From positions 124,001 to 188,000 of the forward strand of contig NZ_KE384491.1 of NCBI RefSeq assembly GCF_000426065.1: a DNA stretch of 64,000 nt, read 5' to 3'. The position numbers and the translations under genes are program-made. Under the pieces are notes generated by a model. That model was not told the DNA's origin. It saw only the letters and a list, made by a program, of their open reading frames with translations, and searched no databases. How positions within the stretch are numbered: position 1 is the first letter of the stretch; each line of letters starts with the position of its first letter. The DNA comes from Mycobacterium sp. URHD0025. GTDB taxonomy: Bacteria > Actinomycetota > Actinomycetes > Mycobacteriales > Mycobacteriaceae. Shown here piece after piece: positions 33,893-41,730 of this stretch.

Positions 33893-34368
33893 CCTCACCG
33901 GGACCCCGATCGACCACGTCACCGACCCGCCCGACCACCGCGGCCGATGCCGCCCTGTTCGACGCCGTGGCCGTCGAGCACGGGGCCATCTACGGCTACG
34001 GGCTGGTATCGGCCCATTCGACGCCCGAGGAAAACGCCCTGGTGGCGACGGCGATGGCCGACCACCGGTCACGGCGTGAATCCGCCATCACGATGCTCCA
34101 AGCGCGCTCGGTGACTCCGCCGCTGCCCGCGGCCGGCTATCAGCTGCCCTCACCTGTGGCGGACCCGTCCGACGCCGCCAACCTGGCGATACGCATGGAA
34201 GAGGACACCTCGGTGGCCTGGCGGGCAGTGCTCGAGCAGGCCACCAGCCCCGAGGACCGCGCGTTCGCGATGACCGCGCTGACGCAGACAGCCGTCACCG
34301 CCGCCAAGTGGCGCGCGATCGTGAATACCTGGCCGGTGACGGTCGCCTTCCCCGGCGGCGGCGAATAG
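33889..34368 (+). CDS. DUF4439 ferritin-like protein
   Basis: A 159-residue helical protein of the DUF4439 (ferritin-like) type. VEHGAIYGYGLVSAHSTPEENALVA and RMEEDTSVAWRAVLEQA supply the Glu/His pattern of a four-helix bundle, but a complete di-iron site is not obvious. It has no signal peptide, unlike its coupled upstream partner. The GTG start overlaps the lipoprotein stop. The function is unknown. Confidence 0.78.
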   Translation: MTSPGPRSTTSPTRPTTAADAALFDAVAVEHGAIYGYGLVSAHSTPEENALVATAMADHRSRRESAITMLQARSVTPPLPAAGYQLPSPVADPSDAANLAIRMEEDTSVAWRAVLEQATSPEDRAFAMTALTQTAVTAAKWRAIVNTWPVTVAFPGGGE

Positions 34369-34384
34369 GCGAACAGCCGTTCGC

Positions 34385-34441
34385 CGCTTTCCACCTGAGG
34401 GTCACAGCGCGTGGGAGGCGGCGACCCCGGTGTGGAAAGCG
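34385..34441. terminator. large inverted repeat between convergent DUF4439 gene and proS
   Basis: Perfect 10-base arms CGCTTTCCAC (34385-34394) and GTGGAAAGCG (34432-34441) enclose an inner GGGTC/GACCC stem (34399-34403, 34423-34427). It fills the 86-base gap between the two stop codons and probably terminates transcription from both sides. Confidence 0.7.
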
Positions 34442-34454
34442 ACGACGCTGCGGG

Positions 34455-36212
34455 CTAACCGGTGAGTGCGGCCGAGATCTCGGTGGCCGCGTCGTCGACG
34501 GCGATCTCGCGGTTCTCGCCGGTGAACCGGTTGCGCAGCTCCACCACACCGTCGGAGAATCCGCGCCCGACCACCACGATCCACGGCATCCCCAGCAACT
34601 CGGCGTCCTTGAACTTCACGCCGGGTGAGGCCTTGCGGTCGTCGAACAGCACCTCATGGCCCAGCCGGTCCAGGGCGGCGACGAGTTCGGTCGCTCCGGC
34701 CCGTGCGGCGTCGTCCTTGTTGGCCACCACCACGTGCACGTCAAAGGGCGCGACGGCGCTCGGCCAGCGCAGGCCCAACTCGTCGTGCTGCTGCTCGGCG
34801 ATCACCGCGACCATGCGGGACACACCGATCCCGTACGAGCCCATCGTGAGCCGCACCGGCTTGCCGTCCTCGCCGAGCACGTCGGCGGTGAAGGCATCGG
34901 CGTACTTGCGGCCCAGCTGGAAGATGTGGCCGATCTCGATGCCACGGGCCGAGGTCAGCACACCGGCGCCGTCCGGCGACAGGTCGCCGTCGCGGACCTC
35001 GGCGGCCTCGATGGTGCCGTCAGGGGTGAAGTCGCGGCCCGCGACGAGGCCGACCACGTGCTGGTTGGGCGCATCGGCACCGGTGATCCACGAGGTACCG
35101 TCCACCACGCGCGGATCTACGAGGTAACGAACGCCGTTGTCCAACAACGCCTTCGGTCCGACGTAGCCCTTCACCAGGAACGGGTTCTTGGCGAAGTCGC
35201 CGTCGTCGAGCAGCGCGAACTCGGCCGGCTCCAGCGCAGCACCGAGGCGCTTCTCGTCGACCTCACGGTCGCCGGGTATGCCCACCGCCAGCAGCTCCCA
35301 CTCGCCACCCGGCACGCGGGTCTTGAGCAGGACGTTCTTCAAGGTGTCGGCGGCGGTGACCGCACGCCCCGAGAACTGTTCCAGCTCAGCCGAATTCGCC
35401 CAATCGACCAGGGTCGCGATGGTCGGGGTGTCCGGGGTCTGGTGTACCTGGGCCTCGGGCAGACCTTCGATCGGCAGCGGCGCAGGCGCCCGGGTGATCA
35501 CCGCTTCGACATTGGCGGCATACCCGGAATCCAGGCAGCGCACGAACGTGTCCTCACCGACCTCGCTCTCGGCCAGGAACTCCTCCGAGGCACTGCCGCC
35601 CATCGCGCCGGAGACCGCCGACACGATCACGTAGCGCACGCCCAGGCGGCCGAAGATCTTCTGGTACGCCTCGCGGTGGGCGTGGTAGGCGTTCTTGAGA
35701 CCGTCCTCGTCCACGTCGAACGAGTACGAGTCCTTCATCACGAACTCGCGGCCACGCAGGATGCCTGCGCGCGGCCGCGCCTCGTCGCGGTACTTGGTCT
35801 GGATCTGATACAGGATCGCCGGGAAATCCTTGTAGGAGGAGTACTCCCCCTTGACGGTCAGCGTGAAGATCTCCTCGTGCGTCGGCCCGAGCAGATAGTC
35901 GTTGCCACGCCGGTCCTGCAGCCGGAACAAGGTGTCGCCGTACTCGGTCCACCTGTTGGTGGTCTCATACGGACCACGGGGCAGCAGCGCGGGCAGCAGG
36001 ATCTCCTGGCCGCCGATCGCGTTCATCTCTTCCCGCACAATGCCCTCGATGCGGCGCAGCACCCGCAGACCCAGCGGCAGCCAGCTATAGATGCCGGGGC
36101 CGACCGGTCGGACGTAGCCGGCCCGGATCAGCAGCTTGTGGCTGGGTACTTCGGCATCAGCGGGGTCGTCGCGCAGAGTTCGCAGGAACAGCTCGGACAT
36201 GCGGGTGATCAC
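34455..36212 (-). CDS. proS: prolyl-tRNA synthetase
   Basis: A 585-residue class II synthetase of the bacterial (ProX-like-insertion) type. Motif 1 is in the N-terminal GQEILLPALLPRGPYE region. Motif 2 (RYRDEARPRAGILRGREFVMKDSYSF) and motif 3 (GSYGIGVSRMVAV) frame an editing-type insertion (about 225-400). The anticodon-binding domain ends the protein. GTG at 36212 gives MITRMSELFLRTLRDDPA, the N-terminus I recall for M. tuberculosis ProS; an in-frame TTG lies 9 bases upstream. It follows the VOC gene by 24 bases. Confidence 0.97.
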   Translation of the reverse strand: MITRMSELFLRTLRDDPADAEVPSHKLLIRAGYVRPVGPGIYSWLPLGLRVLRRIEGIVREEMNAIGGQEILLPALLPRGPYETTNRWTEYGDTLFRLQDRRGNDYLLGPTHEEIFTLTVKGEYSSYKDFPAILYQIQTKYRDEARPRAGILRGREFVMKDSYSFDVDEDGLKNAYHAHREAYQKIFGRLGVRYVIVSAVSGAMGGSASEEFLAESEVGEDTFVRCLDSGYAANVEAVITRAPAPLPIEGLPEAQVHQTPDTPTIATLVDWANSAELEQFSGRAVTAADTLKNVLLKTRVPGGEWELLAVGIPGDREVDEKRLGAALEPAEFALLDDGDFAKNPFLVKGYVGPKALLDNGVRYLVDPRVVDGTSWITGADAPNQHVVGLVAGRDFTPDGTIEAAEVRDGDLSPDGAGVLTSARGIEIGHIFQLGRKYADAFTADVLGEDGKPVRLTMGSYGIGVSRMVAVIAEQQHDELGLRWPSAVAPFDVHVVVANKDDAARAGATELVAALDRLGHEVLFDDRKASPGVKFKDAELLGMPWIVVVGRGFSDGVVELRNRFTGENREIAVDDAATEISAALTG

Positions 36213-36236
36213 AGGCGACAACCTTAAGGCGTGTCT

Positions 36237-36899
36237 TCAGTCACGGCCCTGCCAGGTACAGATGCAGGCCTCGTTGCCCTCCGCGTCGGCGAGCACCCAG
36301 AAGCGTGGCGCCACCCGGTCACTGACCAATCTGCCGCCGGCGGCCAGTGCCGCGTCGACGCGGGCCTGCGCCGCATCGTGGGTGACATCGATGTCGAGGT
36401 GGATCCGATTGCGTTGCGAGCGGGGCGCATCCATCTGCTGGAACCAGATGGCGGGGCCGCGGCCGAACGGATCGACGAGTCCGGCATTGAGGTCGAGGTT
36501 GCCCGGCTCGTCGACATATCCTGTGGCGGCCTTCCAGAAGGGGCGTATGGCGCCGATGTCGAGCGCGTCGATCGCGATCTCGAATGCCTGGATGGCACCC
36601 GGCCCGGTAGACAGTTCGAAGCCATGCGCCGCCAACACCTGTGACACCGCGGCGGCCAGCGCCAGGTCCCGCTCGGTCACCGCATGGGCGTCCTGAGTGC
36701 GCAGACGCAGTATGGCCCGGTCCGACCGGATGTCGATCGAAAGATGGCCGGACGCATCGGAACCGGCCGCGTGCACAGCATGAGAGGCCGCGGCAACGGC
36801 ATCGGCCATCGAAGGCGAGAGCACCTCGGTGTAGAGCGCGCCCAACACCAGACGCCAGCCCAGCGGGCCGACGGCTTCGGAGATCTCCCGGCGATTCAT
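36237..36899 (-). CDS. fusion of a carbinolamine-dehydratase-like domain and a VOC domain
   Basis: A 220-residue protein with two parts. Residues 1-95 resemble pterin-4a-carbinolamine dehydratase (REISEAVGPLGWRLVLGALY, HLSIDIRSDRAILRLRTQD, VTERDLALAAAVSQ), but the active-site His-His-Pro triplet is missing at the expected turn (SDASGHL). Residues 108-218 are a VOC/glyoxalase-like half with AFEIAIDALD, FWKAATGYVDE, IWFQQMD and a HLDIDVTH metal-type histidine. The combination suggests a binding or resistance protein rather than a dehydratase. It lies between efpA and proS, 22 and 24 bases from each. Confidence 0.78.
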   Translation of the reverse strand: MNRREISEAVGPLGWRLVLGALYTEVLSPSMADAVAAASHAVHAAGSDASGHLSIDIRSDRAILRLRTQDAHAVTERDLALAAAVSQVLAAHGFELSTGPGAIQAFEIAIDALDIGAIRPFWKAATGYVDEPGNLDLNAGLVDPFGRGPAIWFQQMDAPRSQRNRIHLDIDVTHDAAQARVDAALAAGGRLVSDRVAPRFWVLADAEGNEACICTWQGRD

Positions 36900-36921
36900 C
36901 GGTGTCGACCTCTCAGGGGTG

Positions 36922-38442
36922 TCAGTCGACCTCGAGCTCTCCCGCATCGATGGCGTCCTTGACCTCTTGGGCATGCGCCACCTGTTCGGAGGTGTAGCCG
37001 ATGAACAACGCGGCGACGCCGACCAGGACCGCGACCGCGGCCACCCACAGCAGCCCGTAGGTATAGCCCGCGTCGAGTGCGGCCAGTTGCGGACCGTTCA
37101 TGTCCTTCACCGGGCCGGTGACCCCACCGAGGAACAGAGTCCGCGAGGTGATGACCGCCTGGATGATGGCCAGCACGAGCGGGCCGCCGAGGTTCTGCAG
37201 CATCAGCGCGATGGCCGAGGCGGGGCCGATGCGGTCGAAGCCGACTCCGGCGATCGCCGCGAGGGTCAGCGGCACCACGATCATGCCGATGCCGATGCCG
37301 CCGACGGTGATCGGAAGTACCAGGTTCGGGAAATAAGGGATGCCGGCGTGCAGCGTCGAGCCGTAGAGCATCGCGCCCAGCACCAGGACGCCGCCCGCGA
37401 TGACCACGATGCGCGGCTGGAAGAACCGCACGACCTGCGACGAGGTCCCCAGGCCGATGCCCATGCCGATCACGAAGGGGATGAAGCCCACGCCGGCGTG
37501 CAGGGCGCTGTAACCGAGGATGTCCTGCACGTAGAGGCCGATCAGCACGGTGAGGGTGAACAGCACGCCGCCGGCCAGGAAGATCGCCGCGAACGTGGCG
37601 ACCCGGTTGCGCTCGTGGAACAGGTCGAACGGCACCACCGGGTTCTCGGCGCTGCGTTCGGCTATGAGGAAGGCGATGCCGAAGACCGCCGCGGCAGCAC
37701 CTGAGCCCAGCGTGATCGGCGCCAACCAGCCGCTCTCGGGCCCCTGGGTGAAGGCGAACACCGCGGCCGTGCAGGCCAGGGTCGCCAGCATGGCGCCGGC
37801 CGCGTCGAGCTTCATCCGCTCGCGGTTGGTCTCGCGCAGCGCGGTGCGGGCCAGGTAGAGCATCACCAGGCCGATCGGCACGTTGACCAGGAACGCCAAC
37901 CGCCAGGACACCTCGGTGAGGGCGCCGCCGACCACCAGGCCCATCACCGAGCCGATGGCGGTCATGGCGCCGAACACCGCGGTGGCGGCGTTACGTGCCG
38001 GCCCCTTGGGGAATGTGGTGGCGACCAGCGCCAAACCTGTCGGAGATGCGATGGCGGCGCCGACGCCCTGCAACAGCCGGGCAGTGACCAGGGTCGTCTC
38101 GTTCCAGGCGATGCCGCACAGGATCGAGGCGATGGTGAACAACGCGACGCCGACGATGAAGGTCCGTTTGCGCCCGATCGTGTCGCCGAGCCGCCCGCCC
38201 AGCAGCATCAAGCCGCCGAAGGTGAGGACGTACGCGGTGATCACCCAGCTGCGCCCGGCGTCGGAAAGGCCCAACTCGTCCTGGATCCTCGGCAGTGCCA
38301 CGATCGCGACCGTGCTGTCCATCGTGGCCAGCAGTTGCATACCGCCGATCGCGATGACTGCGGAAAGGAAGCCCCAGGACGGGAACCAGGACGGGAGGCG
38401 GGCAGCGAGGCCCTGGCGCTCGGCGTCGTTGAGTGCCGTCAT
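36922..38442 (-). CDS. efpA: MFS efflux pump EfpA (14-TMS)
   Basis: A 506-residue major-facilitator drug:H+ antiporter of the 14-helix DHA2/QacA type. The signature AIGGMQLLATMDSTVAIVAL opens it, then SWVITAYVLTFGGLMLLGGRLGD (loop 2-3 motif A: GRLGDTIGRKR) and motif C-like GSVMGLVVGGALTEVSWR. The sequence closely matches M. tuberculosis EfpA in memory and has the same C-terminal QVAHAQEVKDAIDAGEL. It should export lipophilic drugs or lipids. It is downstream of the cobalamin genes by 33 bases. Confidence 0.94.
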   Translation of the reverse strand: MTALNDAERQGLAARLPSWFPSWGFLSAVIAIGGMQLLATMDSTVAIVALPRIQDELGLSDAGRSWVITAYVLTFGGLMLLGGRLGDTIGRKRTFIVGVALFTIASILCGIAWNETTLVTARLLQGVGAAIASPTGLALVATTFPKGPARNAATAVFGAMTAIGSVMGLVVGGALTEVSWRLAFLVNVPIGLVMLYLARTALRETNRERMKLDAAGAMLATLACTAAVFAFTQGPESGWLAPITLGSGAAAAVFGIAFLIAERSAENPVVPFDLFHERNRVATFAAIFLAGGVLFTLTVLIGLYVQDILGYSALHAGVGFIPFVIGMGIGLGTSSQVVRFFQPRIVVIAGGVLVLGAMLYGSTLHAGIPYFPNLVLPITVGGIGIGMIVVPLTLAAIAGVGFDRIGPASAIALMLQNLGGPLVLAIIQAVITSRTLFLGGVTGPVKDMNGPQLAALDAGYTYGLLWVAAVAVLVGVAALFIGYTSEQVAHAQEVKDAIDAGELEVD

Positions 38443-38475
38443 ACCGCGCCACCTTACCGGAATCTTAAGAATCCT

Positions 38476-39696
38476 TTAACCGGCGAAGGCTGCCACGGGT
38501 CCGATCACGATGATCGCCGGAGGTCGAATGCCGTCCGCACGAATCCTCTCGGGGGCGTCGGCCAGGGTGGCCCGCATGGTGCGCTGCGCGACGGTCGTGC
38601 CGTGTTGCACCACCAGCACCGGCGTATCCGCAGGTCGGCCACCATCCAGCAGCACCTTGGTGAACAGCTCGATGCGTTCGACCGCCATCAGCAGCACGAT
38701 CGTGCCGGTCATCGCGGCCAGCGCATTCCAATTGACTAACGATTCGGGGTGACCGGGCGCGACATGGCCGCTCACCACCACGAACTCATGGGTCATGCCC
38801 CGGTGGGTGACCGGAACCCCGGCCAGCGCCGGTACCGATATGGCGCTGGTCACACCCGGGACGACGGTGACCGGGATACCGGCCTCGGTGCAGGCCAGAA
38901 CCTCTTCATAACCGCGGGCGAAGACGAACGGATCGCCGCCCTTGAGGCGGACCACGAACTTTCCGGCGCGGGCCCGGTCGACAAGGAGCTGGTTGATCGC
39001 CTCCTGCGCCATCGCCCGGCCATAAGGGATCTTGGCCGCGTCGATCACCTCGACATGGGGTCCGAGTTCGGCCAACAGCTCCTGGGGTGCCAGCCGGTCG
39101 GCGACGACGACATCGGCGCGCGCCAGCAGGCGCCGTCCCCGCACGGTGATCAGCTCGGGGTCGCCCGGACCGCCACCGACGAGGGCCACACCCTTGGGTG
39201 CCTCGCCCGGCTCTTCACCGGAATCGGCGGTGAGCAGACCGCGCTGCAGCGCTTCGTGGATGGCGGTGCGGATGGCAGCCGAGCGGCGATGCTCACCGCC
39301 CGCGAGGACACCCACCGAGAGACCGTCGGAGTCGAATGTCGCGGGGGTCACCGCGGAGCCCTCGCGAGCCACGTCGGCCCGGACACAGAAGATCCGCCGT
39401 TCGTCGGCTTCGGCCGCGATGGCGGCATTGACCTCGGAGTCGTCGGTCGCCGCGAGCACATACCAGGCGCCGTCGAGATCGCCGGCCCGGAAGTCGCGCA
39501 GTTGCAGCGTGATCCCCGGTTCGTCGTGCGACAGCGCCTCGACCGCGGGGCTCGCCGCCCGGGCGATCACGTGCACGTCGGCACCGTGGGCGATCAGCAG
39601 GGGCAGCCGGCGTTGCGCGACGGTCCCGCCACCGACGACGACGACCTTCTTGCCGGACAACCGCAGGCCGACGAGGTAGGCATTCTCCGAAGTCAC
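38476..39696 (-). CDS. cysG: siroheme/precorrin-2 synthase: dehydrogenase plus uroporphyrinogen-III methyltransferase
   Basis: A 406-residue two-domain enzyme. The N-terminal precorrin-2 dehydrogenase domain (about 1-150) has VGLRLSGKKVVVVGGGTVAQRR. The C-terminal SUMT domain (about 165-400) has VALVGGGPGDPELITVRGRRLL and LKGGDPFVFARGYEE, VPGVTSAISVPALAGVPVTHRG. It converts uroporphyrinogen III to precorrin-2 and on toward sirohydrochlorin, shared by siroheme (sulfite/nitrite reductase) and cobalamin. It overlaps cobB by four bases. Confidence 0.95.
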   Translation of the reverse strand: MTSENAYLVGLRLSGKKVVVVGGGTVAQRRLPLLIAHGADVHVIARAASPAVEALSHDEPGITLQLRDFRAGDLDGAWYVLAATDDSEVNAAIAAEADERRIFCVRADVAREGSAVTPATFDSDGLSVGVLAGGEHRRSAAIRTAIHEALQRGLLTADSGEEPGEAPKGVALVGGGPGDPELITVRGRRLLARADVVVADRLAPQELLAELGPHVEVIDAAKIPYGRAMAQEAINQLLVDRARAGKFVVRLKGGDPFVFARGYEEVLACTEAGIPVTVVPGVTSAISVPALAGVPVTHRGMTHEFVVVSGHVAPGHPESLVNWNALAAMTGTIVLLMAVERIELFTKVLLDGGRPADTPVLVVQHGTTVAQRTMRATLADAPERIRADGIRPPAIIVIGPVAAFAG

Positions 39697-41054
39697 CCGC
39701 CGAGCTTAGTTCGTGCCGCTGTCGTGACGAACCGGGTGATCGCCGCGGGATGCGCCGCAGGGTGGGTGTGCAGGTACCCGGCGTGCACGCCGCCCCGGAC
39801 CGTGCCGTCGCGCCGAACCGCCTGTCCGGGGCCGGCGAAGGCCCACGCAGGTGGCACGTCGCCGGCGAATTCCACTGCGGTTCGGTGGAATTCATGTCCC
39901 GTGACGCGGTCACCGGCGGCATGCAGGCACGAGTCGACGACGGCGACCGCGTCGCGGTACCCCAGGGTCAGGCGCTCGGTGAACCGTGCCGAGCCGGCCA
40001 CCACACCGCACATCGGTACCCCGTCGAGGTCGTCGACCAGATAGGTCAGACCGGCGCACTCGGCATGCACGGGGGCGCCGCGGGCGGCCAGGTCCCTGAT
40101 CTGCTGGCGCACAATGTCGTTGGCCGACAGTTCGGCGGTGAACTGTTCGGGGAACCCGCCGGGCAGCACCAGCGCGTCCACACCGGCGGGCAGTGCGCCG
40201 GTCAGCGGGTCGAACTCCGCCACCTGCGCGCCGGCCCCACGCAACAGTTCGGCGTGCTCGGCGTAGCTGAAGCTGAACGCCTTGCCCGCCGCGAGGGCGA
40301 CCGTGACATTGGTCACCGACTCCGCCGCCGGACTCCACGGCTCGGCGGTCACGTGGGCAGACGATGCGGCGACAACGGCGTTCAGGTCGACGTGACGGGC
40401 CACCAGCGCGGTCATGGCAGCCACCGCATCGCGCGCCTGACGGCCGTGTTCGACCGCGGTGATGAGCCCGAGATGCCGTGAGGGAACAGACAATTCATCG
40501 GCCCGCGGGATCGAGCCGAATACCGCGACCCCGGCATGCTCACAGGCTTGGCGCAACACCGCCTCGTGCCGGTCCGAACCCACCCGGTTGAGGATCACCC
40601 CGGCGATCCGCACCGAGGGGTCGAACGTGACGAACCCGTGTAGCAGCGCGGCGATGCTGTGGCTCTGCCCGCGGGCGTCGACCACCAATACCACCGGAGC
40701 CCCCAGCAGACCGGCGACCTGGGCCGCCGAACCCCGCGGGATACCGGTCATCTGCCCCTCGATCCGACCGTCGAACAGGCCCATGACGCCCTCGACGACC
40801 GCGATGTCGGCGCCGGTGCAGCCGTGCCGGTAGAGCGGACCGATCAGATCCTCACCGACGAGTACCGGGTCGAGGTTGCGGCCCGGACGGCCCGCGGCCA
40901 GGGCGTGGTAGCCGGGGTCGATGAAGTCCGGCCCGACCTTGAACGGCGCCACCGCATGACCGGCCTGGCGCAGTGCACCGATGAGACCCGTTGCCACCGT
41001 GGTCTTCCCGCTGCCCGAGGCCGGTGCGGCGATCACCACCGCCGGAGTGGTCAC
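39693..41054 (-). CDS. cobB: hydrogenobyrinate/cobyrinate a,c-diamide synthase
   Basis: A 453-residue glutamine-dependent amidotransferase that amidates the a and c side chains of the corrin ring. The N-terminal DTBS-like ATPase has APASGSGKTTVATGLIGAL (P-loop, about 9-27) and EGVMGLFDG. The C-terminal class I glutaminase-like domain has LPGGFPEQF and a Cys in PVHAECAGLTYL, ending GHEFHRT. Downstream overlap with cysG and 27-base spacing from cobO mark one operon. Confidence 0.95.
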   Translation of the reverse strand: MTTPAVVIAAPASGSGKTTVATGLIGALRQAGHAVAPFKVGPDFIDPGYHALAAGRPGRNLDPVLVGEDLIGPLYRHGCTGADIAVVEGVMGLFDGRIEGQMTGIPRGSAAQVAGLLGAPVVLVVDARGQSHSIAALLHGFVTFDPSVRIAGVILNRVGSDRHEAVLRQACEHAGVAVFGSIPRADELSVPSRHLGLITAVEHGRQARDAVAAMTALVARHVDLNAVVAASSAHVTAEPWSPAAESVTNVTVALAAGKAFSFSYAEHAELLRGAGAQVAEFDPLTGALPAGVDALVLPGGFPEQFTAELSANDIVRQQIRDLAARGAPVHAECAGLTYLVDDLDGVPMCGVVAGSARFTERLTLGYRDAVAVVDSCLHAAGDRVTGHEFHRTAVEFAGDVPPAWAFAGPGQAVRRDGTVRGGVHAGYLHTHPAAHPAAITRFVTTAARTKLGG

Positions 41055-41081
41055 CCGCGCACCGCGCTCACCACGCCCCGC

Positions 41082-41696
41082 CTACCATTCGATGCCCTTC
41101 TGGCCTTTGCGGCCGGCATCCATCGGGTGCTTGATCTTGGTCATCTCCGTCACCAGATCCGCGGCGTCGATCAAGCCTTGCGGGGCGTCGCGGCCGGTGA
41201 TCACCACGTGCTGCGTGCCGGGACGCGTGCTGAGCACGTCGACAACCTCGTCTACGGAGACCCAGCCCCACTTGAGCGGGTAGGTGAACTCGTCGAGCAC
41301 GTAAAAGTCGTGGCGCTCCTCGGCCAGGCGGCGGCGGATCTCGGCCCAGCCGTCGGCGGCGGCCGCCGCATGGTCGACGTCACTGCCGTGCTTGCGGGTC
41401 CAGGACCAGCCCGACCCCATCTTGTGCCACTCCACCGGTCCGCCGGCCCCGTGCTCGTCGTGCAGTCGACCGAGCTGACCGAACACGGCCTCCTCCCCGA
41501 CCTTCCACTTCGCGCTCTTGACGAACTGGAACACCGCCACCGAGAAGCCCTGGTTCCACGCCCGCAGCGCCATCCCGAAGGCCGCGGTCGACTTCCCCTT
41601 CCCCGGCCCGGTGTGCACGGCGAGCAGCGGCGCGTTGCGGCGGGCCTTGGTGGTCAGGCCGTCGTCGGGAACGGTCAGCGGCTGTCCCTGTGGCAT
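41082..41696 (-). CDS. cobO: cob(I)yrinic acid a,c-diamide adenosyltransferase (CobO/BtuR type)
   Basis: A 204-residue CobA/BtuR/CobO-type adenosyltransferase that attaches the 5'-deoxyadenosyl ligand to cob(I)alamin precursors. The P-loop is VHTGPGKGKSTAAFG (about 27-41), followed by RAWNQGFSVAVFQFVKS and DFYVLDEFTYPLKWGWV, and ends MDAGRKGQKGIEW. Length and motifs are typical. It is between the chelatase and cobB in the cobalamin operon. Confidence 0.96.
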   Translation of the reverse strand: MPQGQPLTVPDDGLTTKARRNAPLLAVHTGPGKGKSTAAFGMALRAWNQGFSVAVFQFVKSAKWKVGEEAVFGQLGRLHDEHGAGGPVEWHKMGSGWSWTRKHGSDVDHAAAAADGWAEIRRRLAEERHDFYVLDEFTYPLKWGWVSVDEVVDVLSTRPGTQHVVITGRDAPQGLIDAADLVTEMTKIKHPMDAGRKGQKGIEW

Positions 41697-41730
41697 GGGC
41701 GGTCCTTCCTGCGCGGATTCTGCGGGCCGG

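Noticed and set aside
34656..36227. 523-residue plus-strand open frame opposite proS
   Set aside because: Antisense to an intact prolyl-tRNA synthetase; no recognisable domain.
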